The position numbers and the translations under genes were made by a program. A stretch of 64,000 bases of DNA from Crocinitomicaceae bacterium (GTDB lineage: Bacteria; Bacteroidota; Bacteroidia; Flavobacteriales_G; Salibacteraceae). The notes below the pieces were generated by a model, which worked only from the letters and a program-made list of their open reading frames with translations, had not been told where the DNA came from and did not search any database. This document shows, in pieces, positions 10,446 to 19,049 of this stretch. The first letter of the stretch is position 1, and every line of letters begins with the position of its first letter. Location of the stretch: assembly GCA_002713215.1 (NCBI GenBank), contig PAVO01000006.1, positions 1-64,000 on the forward strand, written 5' to 3'.

Positions 10446-11445
10446 TTAATGCTAAGTCTTTTAAGGTATCCACCCAGGCTGGTTCGCTATTCAGGCTTTC
10501 CACCAGATCCAATTGCATACCACCATGTTTTAAGAATAATTCCTTGTACTCCACTCCAATTTCTATGGTGGTTTCCAGGCAATCACTCACAAAGGAAGGA
10601 CTAAATACCAGTACTTTTTTGTTTCCAGCCTTGGCAAGTTCTACCAGAGTATTGTCTGCAAATGGTTCCAGCCAATTTTTGTCTAACCTTGATTGGAATG
10701 CCACAGTAAAATTTGTACTATCAATCGATAACCTGGAACAGATCAGTCTGGCCGTTTCATAGCAGGTTGCTTTGTAACAATACATACTTTCTTCACTTAC
10801 CTCCGTTTCACAATTTCGGTCTGAACACAAATCTGCATCATAAACCTTATCAACTTGCCGCGTGGGCAGACCATGAAAACTAAAAACGAAATGGTTATAA
10901 TCTTGTAAGTTGAATTTGTTGGCTTGTTTAACAATACTATCAATGAATCCGGGGTGGTCGTAAAACTGACCTACTACTTTTACCGGGGGAATTACAAACC
11001 ATTTGCCGATTATCTTATACAAGTATTCTACTGAACTTCCTGTTGTTGAACTGGCATATTGAGGATAAAGGGGGATAGCTATAATTTCCCTGGGAATACT
11101 TTTCCTGATTTTTTCAAGAACATCTTTCAAATGTGGGTCTTGGTATCGCATGGCCAATTCAACTTGAAACTCTTCTCCCAACGATTCTTGAAGTTTGTTT
11201 TTTAGATCAACCCCATGTGTTACCAAAGGCGAGCCTTTAGGAGTCCAAAGCTGCTTGTAGATTTTTGCTGATTTTGGCGAGCGAAAGGGGACGATAATTA
11301 AATTGACTAATAACTTTCGAAATAGCCAGGGGATATCAATAACGCGTGGATCATTTAGGAATTCAGATAAATAACGCCTAACCGCGCTGGTAGTAGGGCT
11401 ATTTGGCGTGCCAAGGTTTATTAAAAGAACAACGTGTTTATTCAT
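10438..11445 (-). CDS. hemH: ferrochelatase
   Basis: The 335-residue enzyme inserts ferrous iron into protoporphyrin IX in the last step of protoheme synthesis. The opening VVLLINLGTPNSP is typical, the catalytic His is H191 in FSFHGLP, and the conserved acidic residue is E291 in SDCLETT. An insertion-like stretch carries four cysteines (C207, C212, C223, C228), which could bind a metal or 2Fe-2S centre as in some other bacterial ferrochelatases; this is unproven. Heme supply fits the cytochrome-rich respiratory operon elsewhere in the window. First gene of a hemH-pabB pair. Confidence 0.95.
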   Translation of the reverse strand: MNKHVVLLINLGTPNSPTTSAVRRYLSEFLNDPRVIDIPWLFRKLLVNLIIVPFRSPKSAKIYKQLWTPKGSPLVTHGVDLKNKLQESLGEEFQVELAMRYQDPHLKDVLEKIRKSIPREIIAIPLYPQYASSTTGSSVEYLYKIIGKWFVIPPVKVVGQFYDHPGFIDSIVKQANKFNLQDYNHFVFSFHGLPTRQVDKVYDADLCSDRNCETEVSEESMYCYKATCYETARLICSRLSIDSTNFTVAFQSRLDKNWLEPFADNTLVELAKAGNKKVLVFSPSFVSDCLETTIEIGVEYKELFLKHGGMQLDLVESLNSEPAWVDTLKDLALNA

Positions 11446-11501
11446 TCACCATTTTTAAGCCGCAAAAGTATGCATAGTGTTTAGTATTGACATGTGCAGC
11501 T

Positions 11502-11509
11502 TACCTTTG
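11502..11509 (+). promoter_or_regulatory. minus-7 promoter box for the pseudouridine synthase gene
   Basis: TACCTTTG matches the Bacteroidota minus-7 consensus TAnnTTTG and lies 17 nt before the ATG at 11527. No convincing minus-33 element was identified. Confidence 0.55.
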
Positions 11510-11526
11510 CCGAATAATTTAAGGCG

Positions 11527-12576
11527 ATGGATCGGAGTAAGTCAAACAGGAAATCATTATCAGGAAAAAGATTCTCAGGTAAAATTGAAAGGAAAAGGTC
11601 TATTAACAGAGGTGATTCTAACGAAGCTGAAAATAGTTTTGGAAGGGAGATAAAGAAAGCCAAAGGGATCGATTCAGAGCCAAATACGAGCCAAAAGAAG
11701 AATTCATTTGCCCGAGGGGCAAATACATCAGGAATAAAAGGGAAAAGGCGGAATACTGATTCATTCTCGGGTAAAAGAGGTAGAAACTATGATAACTCGT
11801 CTAAATCAAAACCTAAGCGGCATGTTAAAGAAACATCGCAAGTTAGAGAAGCCTCAGATGAGGTTAGACTCAATAAATACATAGCTTCTTCCGGAATATG
11901 TTCCCGTCGAGAAGCCGATAAGTTAATCGCAGACGGATTGGTTACAGTAAATGGAGAGGTAGTTACAATTTTAGGCACCAAAGTGAAACCAAGCGATGTG
12001 GTGGAATATGGAGGAGAAAAATTGAGATTTGAGAAGTTTGTGTACTTATTGCTAAACAAGCCCAAGAATGTAATTACAACTTCGGACGACCCTCAGGGAA
12101 GGTTAACTGTAATGGACATAATGTCGAATACGGTTAAAGAAAGAATTTACCCTGTCGGACGTTTGGACAGAATGACCACAGGTCTTCTTTTGATGACCAA
12201 TGATGGCGACCTGGCCAAAAAACTGGCACACCCTAAGTATAAGGTTCAAAAAGTTTATCATGTGGCACTGAGTAAACCAGTAACCAGAAACGACATGAAA
12301 AAACTGACCGAAGGCGTTGAACTTGAAGATGGAATAGCAATTGCTGATGCGGTGTCGTATGTAGGAGATGGGACCAATAAAAATGAAATTGGTATTAGTC
12401 TGCATAGCGGAAAGAATAGAGTGATCAGAAGAATGATGGAAACATTGGGATATAGTGTTTCAAAATTGGACAGGGTGTCTTTTGCAGGGTTGACAAAAAA
12501 GAATATTCCAAGGGGAAAGTGGCGAACATTGAACGAAAGAGAAGTGGGAATGCTAAAAATGATAAGCTACGTATGA
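11527..12576 (+). CDS. rluB: RsuA/RluB-family rRNA pseudouridine synthase
   Basis: The 349-residue protein has a Lys/Arg/Ser-rich, probably disordered N-terminal tail (about 1-110). It is followed by an S4 RNA-binding domain (about 113-160, RLNKYIASSGICSRREAD) and the catalytic domain. The catalytic Asp is D214 in GRLDRMTTGLLLMTNDGD, the signature of RsuA/RluB/RluE/RluF enzymes. RluB modifies a uridine in helix 90 of 23S rRNA. The S4 plus GRLD layout supports RluB, but the exact target cannot be proven. The long basic tail is seen in many Bacteroidota homologues and may add RNA contacts. Confidence 0.88.
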   Translation: MDRSKSNRKSLSGKRFSGKIERKRSINRGDSNEAENSFGREIKKAKGIDSEPNTSQKKNSFARGANTSGIKGKRRNTDSFSGKRGRNYDNSSKSKPKRHVKETSQVREASDEVRLNKYIASSGICSRREADKLIADGLVTVNGEVVTILGTKVKPSDVVEYGGEKLRFEKFVYLLLNKPKNVITTSDDPQGRLTVMDIMSNTVKERIYPVGRLDRMTTGLLLMTNDGDLAKKLAHPKYKVQKVYHVALSKPVTRNDMKKLTEGVELEDGIAIADAVSYVGDGTNKNEIGISLHSGKNRVIRRMMETLGYSVSKLDRVSFAGLTKKNIPRGKWRTLNEREVGMLKMISYV

Positions 12577-12623
12577 TATCCATTTGTTCAAGTATTTTAA
12601 ATGCCTAATAACTTCTGTAACGA

Positions 12624-15308
12624 GTGAAACTACTTAAGTATTTACTGTTATTTATTGTAATTGTTGCATTGGCGTTTGTCGGTATTGGATGGTATATTTC
12701 ATCTCAATATGGTGCCATTGTTAAAAAGTTGGTAGTTGAAACCATCAACGAAAATTTAAAGAGTGAGGTTAAAGTAGCCTCAATAGAGGTAAGTACTTTT
12801 GATGAAATCCCTTATTTCAGTCTGGTTTTTAATGATGTAACCATTTTGGAGCCACCCCAATATCAAGAGACACCGGATACCTTGTTTCAAATTAAAAACC
12901 TGTCGCTTCAATTTGATTTATTGGATATCTATCAAGGCAATTACCAGCTAAAGCAGGTAAAAATAAGCGATGGATTTGGTAGGTTTTTCGTGAATAAAAA
13001 GGGAGTAGAGAACTATTCTTTTTGGAAGTCAGACACCGTTGAAAGTGAGGAATCTGAATTTGTTTTTGAGCTTAAACACGTCGATGTAGAAGGTGTAAGG
13101 TTTTCGTACATAGATCAATCCAAAAAAACAGGAGTTCGTACGCGTGTGCGGGACGCTAACGTTTCAGGGAATTTTACTGCTGAAGCCCTAAAACTATTGG
13201 TCCAGGGAGACTTTACAACAACTTCGGTTAATGTGGGTGAGGTTCAATATGTAAACAACAGGGACCTGGAGGTAAATACTGGAATTCAAATTGATACTGA
13301 AACCGATATTATTACATTTTTAAAGGGCGAGGTTCGGTTTAACAGAGCGTTTACACTAACTGCTTCCGGGAATATTTCAGGGTCAAATTATCGATTTGAT
13401 ATTGGAAGTAAAAAAATTAGGTTGGAACAGCTGAATTCACTAGTTCCAAAGCAGTTTTCGCATTACAAAACCTTGTATGAAGGCAAGGGAGATGTACAAC
13501 TCGATGTGTCTATCAAAGGAGATTACAGGACAAATTCCGCTCCGTTAATTCAAACTGATTTTTCACTAAGTAATGGTGAAATCATTGAGTTAAAAAGCAA
13601 TGTTTCCGCTAATCAGATTGAGCTTACCGGTTATTATTCAAATGGAACGAATCGAAATTCTAAAAGCTCTGAACTGGGCTTGCAAAATATTTCGGCAAGC
13701 TTTCCATCAGGAACGATTAAGGGAGATGTAAGCATTAAAGATTTCAATAAAATGGTTATGGAATCAAATGTGTCAGGCAAACTGGATTTAAGTGAATTCC
13801 GAGAGTTTATTTCTGCCGAAAGTATTGATATGCTTGATGGGCTGTTGCATTTTGATGTTCAGGCAAAATTGATATTGTCGCGTTTAACAGGCGATAGAGT
13901 AGACATTACGGGTTCAAGATTGACCGGAGACCTGAAATTTTCTGAGGTAACAGCGCAATTCCAAAATAGCATGAATATTAATCAGCTGGAAGGTGAGATC
14001 ATTTTCGATAAAAGAATTGCGAGAATTGTAAACGTAAATGGCCAGGTACAGTCTTCTAACGTGAAATTAAGTGGTGAAATTCAAAATGCTTTGCATTGGA
14101 TCTTTATCCGGGATTCATTGAATGCACAGCCATTGAGAATTATGGCAACGCTGGAAGCAGACAAGATCGATGTGATGCAATTTCTGCCTCAGCAAGTAGA
14201 ATCAGAGGGTAACGAAACTGATCAGGGATTGAAGTTTCCGTTTTCTGAGCTTCAAATAAGTGCGAAGTTCGGTGAATTTGATTGGGACCGTTTTCATGCG
14301 AATAATTTTAATGCAAAGTTGTTTTTATCCAATGGTAAAATGATAATGAACCCTGTTAGCTTCTCAGCCATGGATGGAAATTTCGATGGCAAGCTGACTC
14401 TCAGCCGGCAAAGGGATAATTCCTTTAAGTTGAAGCTTATCAGCAATAATTATGAAACCAACGTTCAAAAAATGTTTTTTGCGTTTTACAATTTTGGTCA
14501 GAATGAAATTACGGCAAAGAACATAAACGGTACATCAACAATTAATGTGGTGTTGGATGGTAAATTATCCGATCGACTTGCCATTTTGCCGCAATCGATA
14601 GAATCGAATGCTAAAATTAAAATTACAGAAGGGCAGCTGGTCAACTATAGAAGCCTTAAAGTGGTTTCCGATTACTTTAGGAAAAACCTGGTTTTGAAGA
14701 ACTTATTTCAGGCTGATAAACTCGAAGAAAGTTTGATGAAAGTAGATTTTGATGCATTGGAAAATGAGATATACATCAAGGATCAAAAGGTGTTTTTACC
14801 TAGGATGTCCATAGGAACTTCGGTATTGAATCTAAATATTGAAGGTGTTCACCATTTTAATGGAGACATTGACTACCGGTTGGATTTTGATATTAGTGAA
14901 TTGCTTCTTAACGATAAAAGAGAGAAGAATAACGAATCGGTGGTTGACAACGAGAGTGGGGGAATTAGGATTTTTATTCGAATGCATGGTCCGGCAGATG
15001 ATCCTATTGTTGAAATTGATAAAGAGAGAAAGAAAGCCTATAAAAAGCAAAAACGCAGCCCAGAGAAAGTTGAATTTAGATCAGCCCTGAACCAGGAGTT
15101 TGGTTGGTTTAAAAAGGATACATCGCTTACCAGGAAAACCAGCTCCGAAGAATTTGAAATTGAGTGGGAGGAGGCTGATCAAGACAGCGTAACTACAAAA
15201 AAAGCACCAATTGACACCGCCAAGAAAAAGAATAAAAAATTAAAAGAAATATTCAAAGTTGATCCGGATGAAACCGATGAGTTTGATTTTGGTGACGATG
15301 ATTTCTGA
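12624..15308 (+). CDS. AsmA-like inner-membrane-anchored protein
   Basis: The 894-residue protein starts with GTG. One N-terminal membrane helix (about 4-26, LLKYLLLFIVIVALAFVG) is followed by a very long beta-rich periplasmic region with the repeating-strand pattern of AsmA/TamB-type bridge proteins. The C-terminal 120 residues are charged and rich in Lys, Asp and Glu, and probably disordered. Members of this superfamily affect outer-membrane assembly or move lipids between membranes; the substrate here is unknown. It starts 47 nt after the pseudouridine synthase gene, possibly in one transcript. Confidence 0.75.
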   Translation: MKLLKYLLLFIVIVALAFVGIGWYISSQYGAIVKKLVVETINENLKSEVKVASIEVSTFDEIPYFSLVFNDVTILEPPQYQETPDTLFQIKNLSLQFDLLDIYQGNYQLKQVKISDGFGRFFVNKKGVENYSFWKSDTVESEESEFVFELKHVDVEGVRFSYIDQSKKTGVRTRVRDANVSGNFTAEALKLLVQGDFTTTSVNVGEVQYVNNRDLEVNTGIQIDTETDIITFLKGEVRFNRAFTLTASGNISGSNYRFDIGSKKIRLEQLNSLVPKQFSHYKTLYEGKGDVQLDVSIKGDYRTNSAPLIQTDFSLSNGEIIELKSNVSANQIELTGYYSNGTNRNSKSSELGLQNISASFPSGTIKGDVSIKDFNKMVMESNVSGKLDLSEFREFISAESIDMLDGLLHFDVQAKLILSRLTGDRVDITGSRLTGDLKFSEVTAQFQNSMNINQLEGEIIFDKRIARIVNVNGQVQSSNVKLSGEIQNALHWIFIRDSLNAQPLRIMATLEADKIDVMQFLPQQVESEGNETDQGLKFPFSELQISAKFGEFDWDRFHANNFNAKLFLSNGKMIMNPVSFSAMDGNFDGKLTLSRQRDNSFKLKLISNNYETNVQKMFFAFYNFGQNEITAKNINGTSTINVVLDGKLSDRLAILPQSIESNAKIKITEGQLVNYRSLKVVSDYFRKNLVLKNLFQADKLEESLMKVDFDALENEIYIKDQKVFLPRMSIGTSVLNLNIEGVHHFNGDIDYRLDFDISELLLNDKREKNNESVVDNESGGIRIFIRMHGPADDPIVEIDKERKKAYKKQKRSPEKVEFRSALNQEFGWFKKDTSLTRKTSSEEFEIEWEEADQDSVTTKKAPIDTAKKKNKKLKEIFKVDPDETDEFDFGDDDF

Positions 15309-15337
15309 AGAGGTTGCGATCATACGCCCAACTATGG

Positions 15338-15427
15338 CTACCTTTTGCCTTTCTTTGGGCAAGTTTTGCAAGCAGATTTACCTTTCTTTTTAAACCGCTT
15401 GCAGCATTTCTTTTTCTTTCCGCTCAT
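15338..15427 (-). CDS. 29-residue Cys/Lys-rich small protein
   Basis: An unlisted short ORF starts with ATG at 15427 and ends at TAG 15340-15338. It begins MSGKKKKCCKRF and ends CKTCPKKGKR. Its 29 residues include 13 Lys and four Cys arranged CC-x10-CxxC (C8, C9, C20, C23), suggesting a metal-binding knuckle on a very basic peptide. Its start lies 5 nt after the stop of the CDF transporter gene on the same strand, close enough for translational coupling. Function is unknown; metal buffering or nucleic-acid binding are possibilities only. Confidence 0.6.
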   Translation of the reverse strand: MSGKKKKCCKRFKKKGKSACKTCPKKGKR

Positions 15428-15432
15428 AATTT

Positions 15433-16344
15433 TTAGGGCTGCAAACGTACGCCAAACTTCTCTTCGTTTTCCACATTTCCGATGGGTTCAAAATGAAGCA
15501 TAATGTCGTACACATTATCCACCTTTTTTTTGATCGCATTTTCCACTTCAACGCCGAGAGAATGAACCTCCTTCATCGGTAGATCTGGGTCGACTTCCAC
15601 GTCCAGATCAATCATCAATAAATTCGATAATCGCCTAACTCGAACACGGTGAGGGTTATGTACCTGCGGTACCTGATCTACCGCGTCGAATATTTTTTGA
15701 TAGACCGCGGTGTCGTCTACCATGTCCATTAGTTCTGTACTGGTTTCTTTAAAAAGGTCAAAGGCAACCTTTAATATCCAAATGCCAACAACCAGTGCTA
15801 GTGCATGGTCAATCCATCCTTTTCCGAAATAAATAGACAGGCTGATTCCCAGAAGCACACTAAGGGATAGAACGATGTCGTTTCTCATGTTAATTGCATT
15901 GGCTACCAGCATTTTACTTTTTATCGATTTGCCTTTTTTCATGTGCCAAAACGATAGCATAAATTTTATTATTACAGACGCTATGGTTATATAAACTGCC
16001 TCCTTGCTTGGAGTAGCTGAATGGGAACCATTCCATAAACTCTGGCTAGAGGTAAACACAAGTTGAGCACCAATAAAGAAGATAAAGAATGAAAGCAACT
16101 TGGTAGCAATCGCTTCCACACGATTGTAACCATATGGAAATTTAGGATCGGGTGGACGCATCATAATTCTGGCTGCCACCAGTGTAACTACGTAGGTTGC
16201 CACATCATTAGAGCTATCAATTCCGTCACCAATAACGGCAAGTGAGTTGAACCAATGCCCTCCAACAACCTTTATTATTGCAAGAAGTGTATTAATGCCA
16301 ATTCCAACCCAGGAGGCCCTTATTATTTCCTGTTCCTTTGTCAC
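15433..16344 (-). CDS. cation diffusion facilitator family metal transporter
   Basis: The 303-residue protein has about six membrane segments and a cytosolic C-terminal dimerisation domain (about 210-295). CDF proteins export divalent metals from the cytosol in exchange for protons. The TM2 site DxxxD is present (D43, D47 in GIDSSND). In TM5, where FieF-like proteins have HxxxD, this protein has N152-x3-D156 (NAINMRND), so metal preference should not be assumed to be zinc or iron. The gene is followed at once by the 29-residue Cys-rich peptide. Confidence 0.9.
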   Translation of the reverse strand: MTKEQEIIRASWVGIGINTLLAIIKVVGGHWFNSLAVIGDGIDSSNDVATYVVTLVAARIMMRPPDPKFPYGYNRVEAIATKLLSFFIFFIGAQLVFTSSQSLWNGSHSATPSKEAVYITIASVIIKFMLSFWHMKKGKSIKSKMLVANAINMRNDIVLSLSVLLGISLSIYFGKGWIDHALALVVGIWILKVAFDLFKETSTELMDMVDDTAVYQKIFDAVDQVPQVHNPHRVRVRRLSNLLMIDLDVEVDPDLPMKEVHSLGVEVENAIKKKVDNVYDIMLHFEPIGNVENEEKFGVRLQP

Positions 16345-16489
16345 TTTTAAGCCTGCTACAAGTGCTTAATGATAGTGCAAATAAAGAACATTGTGGCTTA
16401 AACAACGATTAATAAAGGCCTGGCTTGTATTACTGTATTGGCTTGTTGGGCTTTTGGAATAATTTAATGGAAAAGTTTACCTGAATCTC

Positions 16490-16789
16490 CTATTCATTGT
16501 ACATGAGGTAAACGAAGTATTTTTCCGAATTGCTTTGTTCCAATTCTGTCTCCGGGTGCTTGGTTTCACATGCAGGAATATTCTTAAAACGATCGATCAG
16601 GTATTTTTCAAATGCCTCAGCCGAGTTTTTAATTACTGAACTACCAACCACTTCATACCGACTATAAGTTTGGGAATATTTTTGTTTATATACTTCTTCG
16701 ACCGGTCGGCCTGTTTTTCCAATACTAAATTTTGACAAGGACTTTATTTTTGGTTCAAACTCGTCCGCTCTTTCTTCAAACGTTACCAT
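16490..16789 (-). CDS. hypothetical protein, weak GIY-YIG-like pattern
   Basis: A 99-residue ORF with ATG at 16789. It is not clearly recognised. The segment FSIGKTGRPVEEVYK followed by EAFEKYLIDRFKN is reminiscent of the YIG strand and the Glu-bearing helix of GIY-YIG domains, but there is no clear GIY strand, so this is only a hint. It stands alone on the minus strand between the CDF gene and a 340-nt gap that carries a 22-bp palindrome about 250 nt upstream of its start. It could be a decayed or very divergent gene. Confidence 0.5.
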   Translation of the reverse strand: MVTFEERADEFEPKIKSLSKFSIGKTGRPVEEVYKQKYSQTYSRYEVVGSSVIKNSAEAFEKYLIDRFKNIPACETKHPETELEQSNSEKYFVYLMYNE

Positions 16790-17129
16790 AACACTTCGTT
16801 TTCAGTTATACTTATTGATTGGTATAATTTACAATTGAGACAAACCAAACACGTAAAAGTTTGCCTTCTCAAACTTAATGATCAAACAGTGTCAAATTGA
16901 AATCGTTCAGTTAAGAGTAATTTTTTTTCGATCAATTGCCAATCGGGAAGTTTGTCTTTGGACCCAGTGAAAATGGACATTTCAGGGATTCCGTTCTTGA
17001 TTTTTGCAAAAGTGTTAATTTAGGGAATAACTTAAAATTTATAAGGTATACCTTATAAAATTCTAGGCTTTACCTGTTTATACAACTGGGGTATTTGTAC
17101 AGTAAAGCTACCTCTAACTTGCAGGTCGG
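16790..17129. other. 340-nt intergenic region with one perfect palindrome
   Basis: No ORF or RNA gene was recognised. It is A+T-rich and lies upstream of the 99-residue minus-strand gene and downstream of the cysteine hydrolase gene. The only structured element seen is the palindrome at 17038-17059. Confidence 0.6.
17038..17059. repeat. 22-bp perfect palindrome
   Basis: The left arm is TTTATAAGGTA and the right arm is its exact reverse complement, with no spacer. There is no T-tract, so it is a poor terminator candidate. A dimeric-regulator operator is possible, but no regulator gene is adjacent. Confidence 0.5.
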
Positions 17130-17672
17130 CTATTTAACCAATTGACTAATGGCTTTAAAAGATTTGGAATCAGAGGTTTTGCACAGCTCAAAAAGAATGG
17201 CTTCAACTGTGGTTAGCCGTATTCCTTCCTGTGCCATTCTTTTCAACGCTATTTCTTTGTCCAATGGATTTCTGGAGGAGACGGCGTCGACAACGACAAC
17301 AGGCCTGTGACCGGATTCAACCAGATCAAGAGCGGTTTGCAAAACGCAGACATGAGATTCAATGCCAGAAAGAATAATGTTTTCCTTGTAGTGTTCCTCA
17401 ATCCTCATATTAAATTCTCCCAACCCACAACAAGAAAAGGTCATTTTTTCTAAGGCTTTATGGTCGCCAAGGGCCTCCTGGATAGCTGGAACCGTGTCAC
17501 CCAAACCTTTTTTGTATTGAACCGTCACAATGGTAGGAATCTCCAAAATTTTCATACCTTTAATCAGGGTAGAACATTTTTGAGTCAAAATTTCATTCTG
17601 ATGAATATGGGGAAAAAGTCGATCTTGAATGTCAACTACTACAAATGAACAGTTCTCCTTTAGAATTCTCAT
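17130..17672 (-). CDS. isochorismatase-family cysteine hydrolase
   Basis: The 180-residue protein has the family triad: D14 (VVVDIQD), K76 (LEKMTFS) and C109 (GIESHVCVLQTA). It has the single-domain, YcaC-like size. The superfamily cleaves C-N or ether bonds in small metabolites such as nicotinamide, ureidomalonates or isochorismate; the substrate cannot be read from sequence. No biosynthetic neighbours hint at a pathway. It is divergent from the T9SS cargo gene at 17717, with 44 nt between the starts. Confidence 0.85.
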   Translation of the reverse strand: MRILKENCSFVVVDIQDRLFPHIHQNEILTQKCSTLIKGMKILEIPTIVTVQYKKGLGDTVPAIQEALGDHKALEKMTFSCCGLGEFNMRIEEHYKENIILSGIESHVCVLQTALDLVESGHRPVVVVDAVSSRNPLDKEIALKRMAQEGIRLTTVEAILFELCKTSDSKSFKAISQLVK

Positions 17673-17716
17673 GCCGCTGAATTTATATCTAATATTGTTT
17701 ACATCAAAAGTATAAT

Positions 17717-19015
17717 ATGATACGCATTTTAATACCCTTATTCTTGGGCTTATTTTTTAGTATGTCTGCTTCTTCCCAGGTTCAAATTGGGATGGCTGAA
17801 ATGCCGGATAAAAACTCAAAAATTTTGTATTCCTATGCAAATGTTAATACGACCATTGACCATGCTAAAAAGGGCTCTGGTCAGACCTGGGATTATTCGG
17901 GTTTAACCTATGCGTTACAGTTACCGGAGGAATATAAAAGTGCTACCAGCATTAATTTTTTCTTTTTTGGAATTCAGAATGGATTTGGGACTAAAACTGC
18001 AGATAGTCTGGGTGTTGGTCAATTTATGATGAGGGATATTTACGATGTATTTAAAACTACGTCGAAAAAAATGACAGCAGAAGGACGTTCTCTAAAATAC
18101 AATGGAATACCTGTTCCTCAGTTTTATTCCGATGCAGACGAAATTTATCAGTTTCCTCTGAAATATGGGAGAAAGGATATATCTACCTTTAAAGTAAGCT
18201 TTAGTTTGGGCAACCAGTTTAGTATGGTCCAGGCAGGTGAGAGAACCAATGAAGTTGAGGGTGAAGGAAGTTTAATTACTCCTTATAAAACTTATGCATC
18301 CTGCATTAAGATAAAGTCAGTGGTTGATGAAATTGATTCAATAAAGTTATTGAGTTTACCTTCTATTCCAATTCCGCGAAAAACGGTGGAATATAAGTGG
18401 TTTGCCCCAGGAGTGGTCGGCCCTGTTTTAGTTGTTTCGGGTGCTGAATTGTTGGGCCGATTTACTGTTCAGGAAATTCGTTTTCAGGATGAGCCAGTAT
18501 CCTTGGTTGGCTTTAAGGCTGACAAATATGTTGTTAGACTAAATGATGTTGTAACACTCAGCGACACATCAGCAATAACTACATTTACTCGAACATGGAA
18601 CATTACCCCAAATACATTCAATTTCGTGAATGGAACCAACGCTGGCTCAGAAAACCCAGAAATTGAGTTTACTTCGATGGGAGCTTATGCGGTAGAATTA
18701 TTGGTTAGAAACAGATTTGGGCAGATGTCTGAAAAACGAACGAATTATATCCAGGTGCTGGAAGCCGTATCAGTGGATCAGACGGCCCTGATAAATAACA
18801 ACTATACCTTATATCCTAATCCATGTGATGACGTGCTTCATTTGGGAAATTCAAAGCCAGGTGTTGCTCTTGAGGTTTTGGATTTAAATGGCAAGATTAT
18901 GTTCGTTGACATTGGCCATGACGTAGTTAATGTCTCTAACTTAAAGGCTGGAATCTATTTGCTAAGAATCAAATCAGAGGAAGAAGTCACTTTCAGAAAG
19001 TTTCAAAAACTATAG
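17717..19015 (+). CDS. exported protein with T9SS type A sorting domain
   Basis: The 432-residue protein has a signal peptide (about 1-21, ending SASSQ) and a PKD-like segment at about 255-350 (GAYAVELLVRN). Its C-terminal Por-secretion domain is at about 362-432, with TLYPNPCDDVLHL, VLDLNGK and LKAGIYLLRI. The last is the type A signal for secretion by the type IX system and anchoring at the cell surface. The body (about 22-250) is not recognised. It is probably a surface or secreted protein of unknown role. Confidence 0.85.
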   Translation: MIRILIPLFLGLFFSMSASSQVQIGMAEMPDKNSKILYSYANVNTTIDHAKKGSGQTWDYSGLTYALQLPEEYKSATSINFFFFGIQNGFGTKTADSLGVGQFMMRDIYDVFKTTSKKMTAEGRSLKYNGIPVPQFYSDADEIYQFPLKYGRKDISTFKVSFSLGNQFSMVQAGERTNEVEGEGSLITPYKTYASCIKIKSVVDEIDSIKLLSLPSIPIPRKTVEYKWFAPGVVGPVLVVSGAELLGRFTVQEIRFQDEPVSLVGFKADKYVVRLNDVVTLSDTSAITTFTRTWNITPNTFNFVNGTNAGSENPEIEFTSMGAYAVELLVRNRFGQMSEKRTNYIQVLEAVSVDQTALINNNYTLYPNPCDDVLHLGNSKPGVALEVLDLNGKIMFVDIGHDVVNVSNLKAGIYLLRIKSEEEVTFRKFQKL

Positions 19016-19049
19016 CGATAGTTAGCCGGATAAATAGCGTTAAATCACA

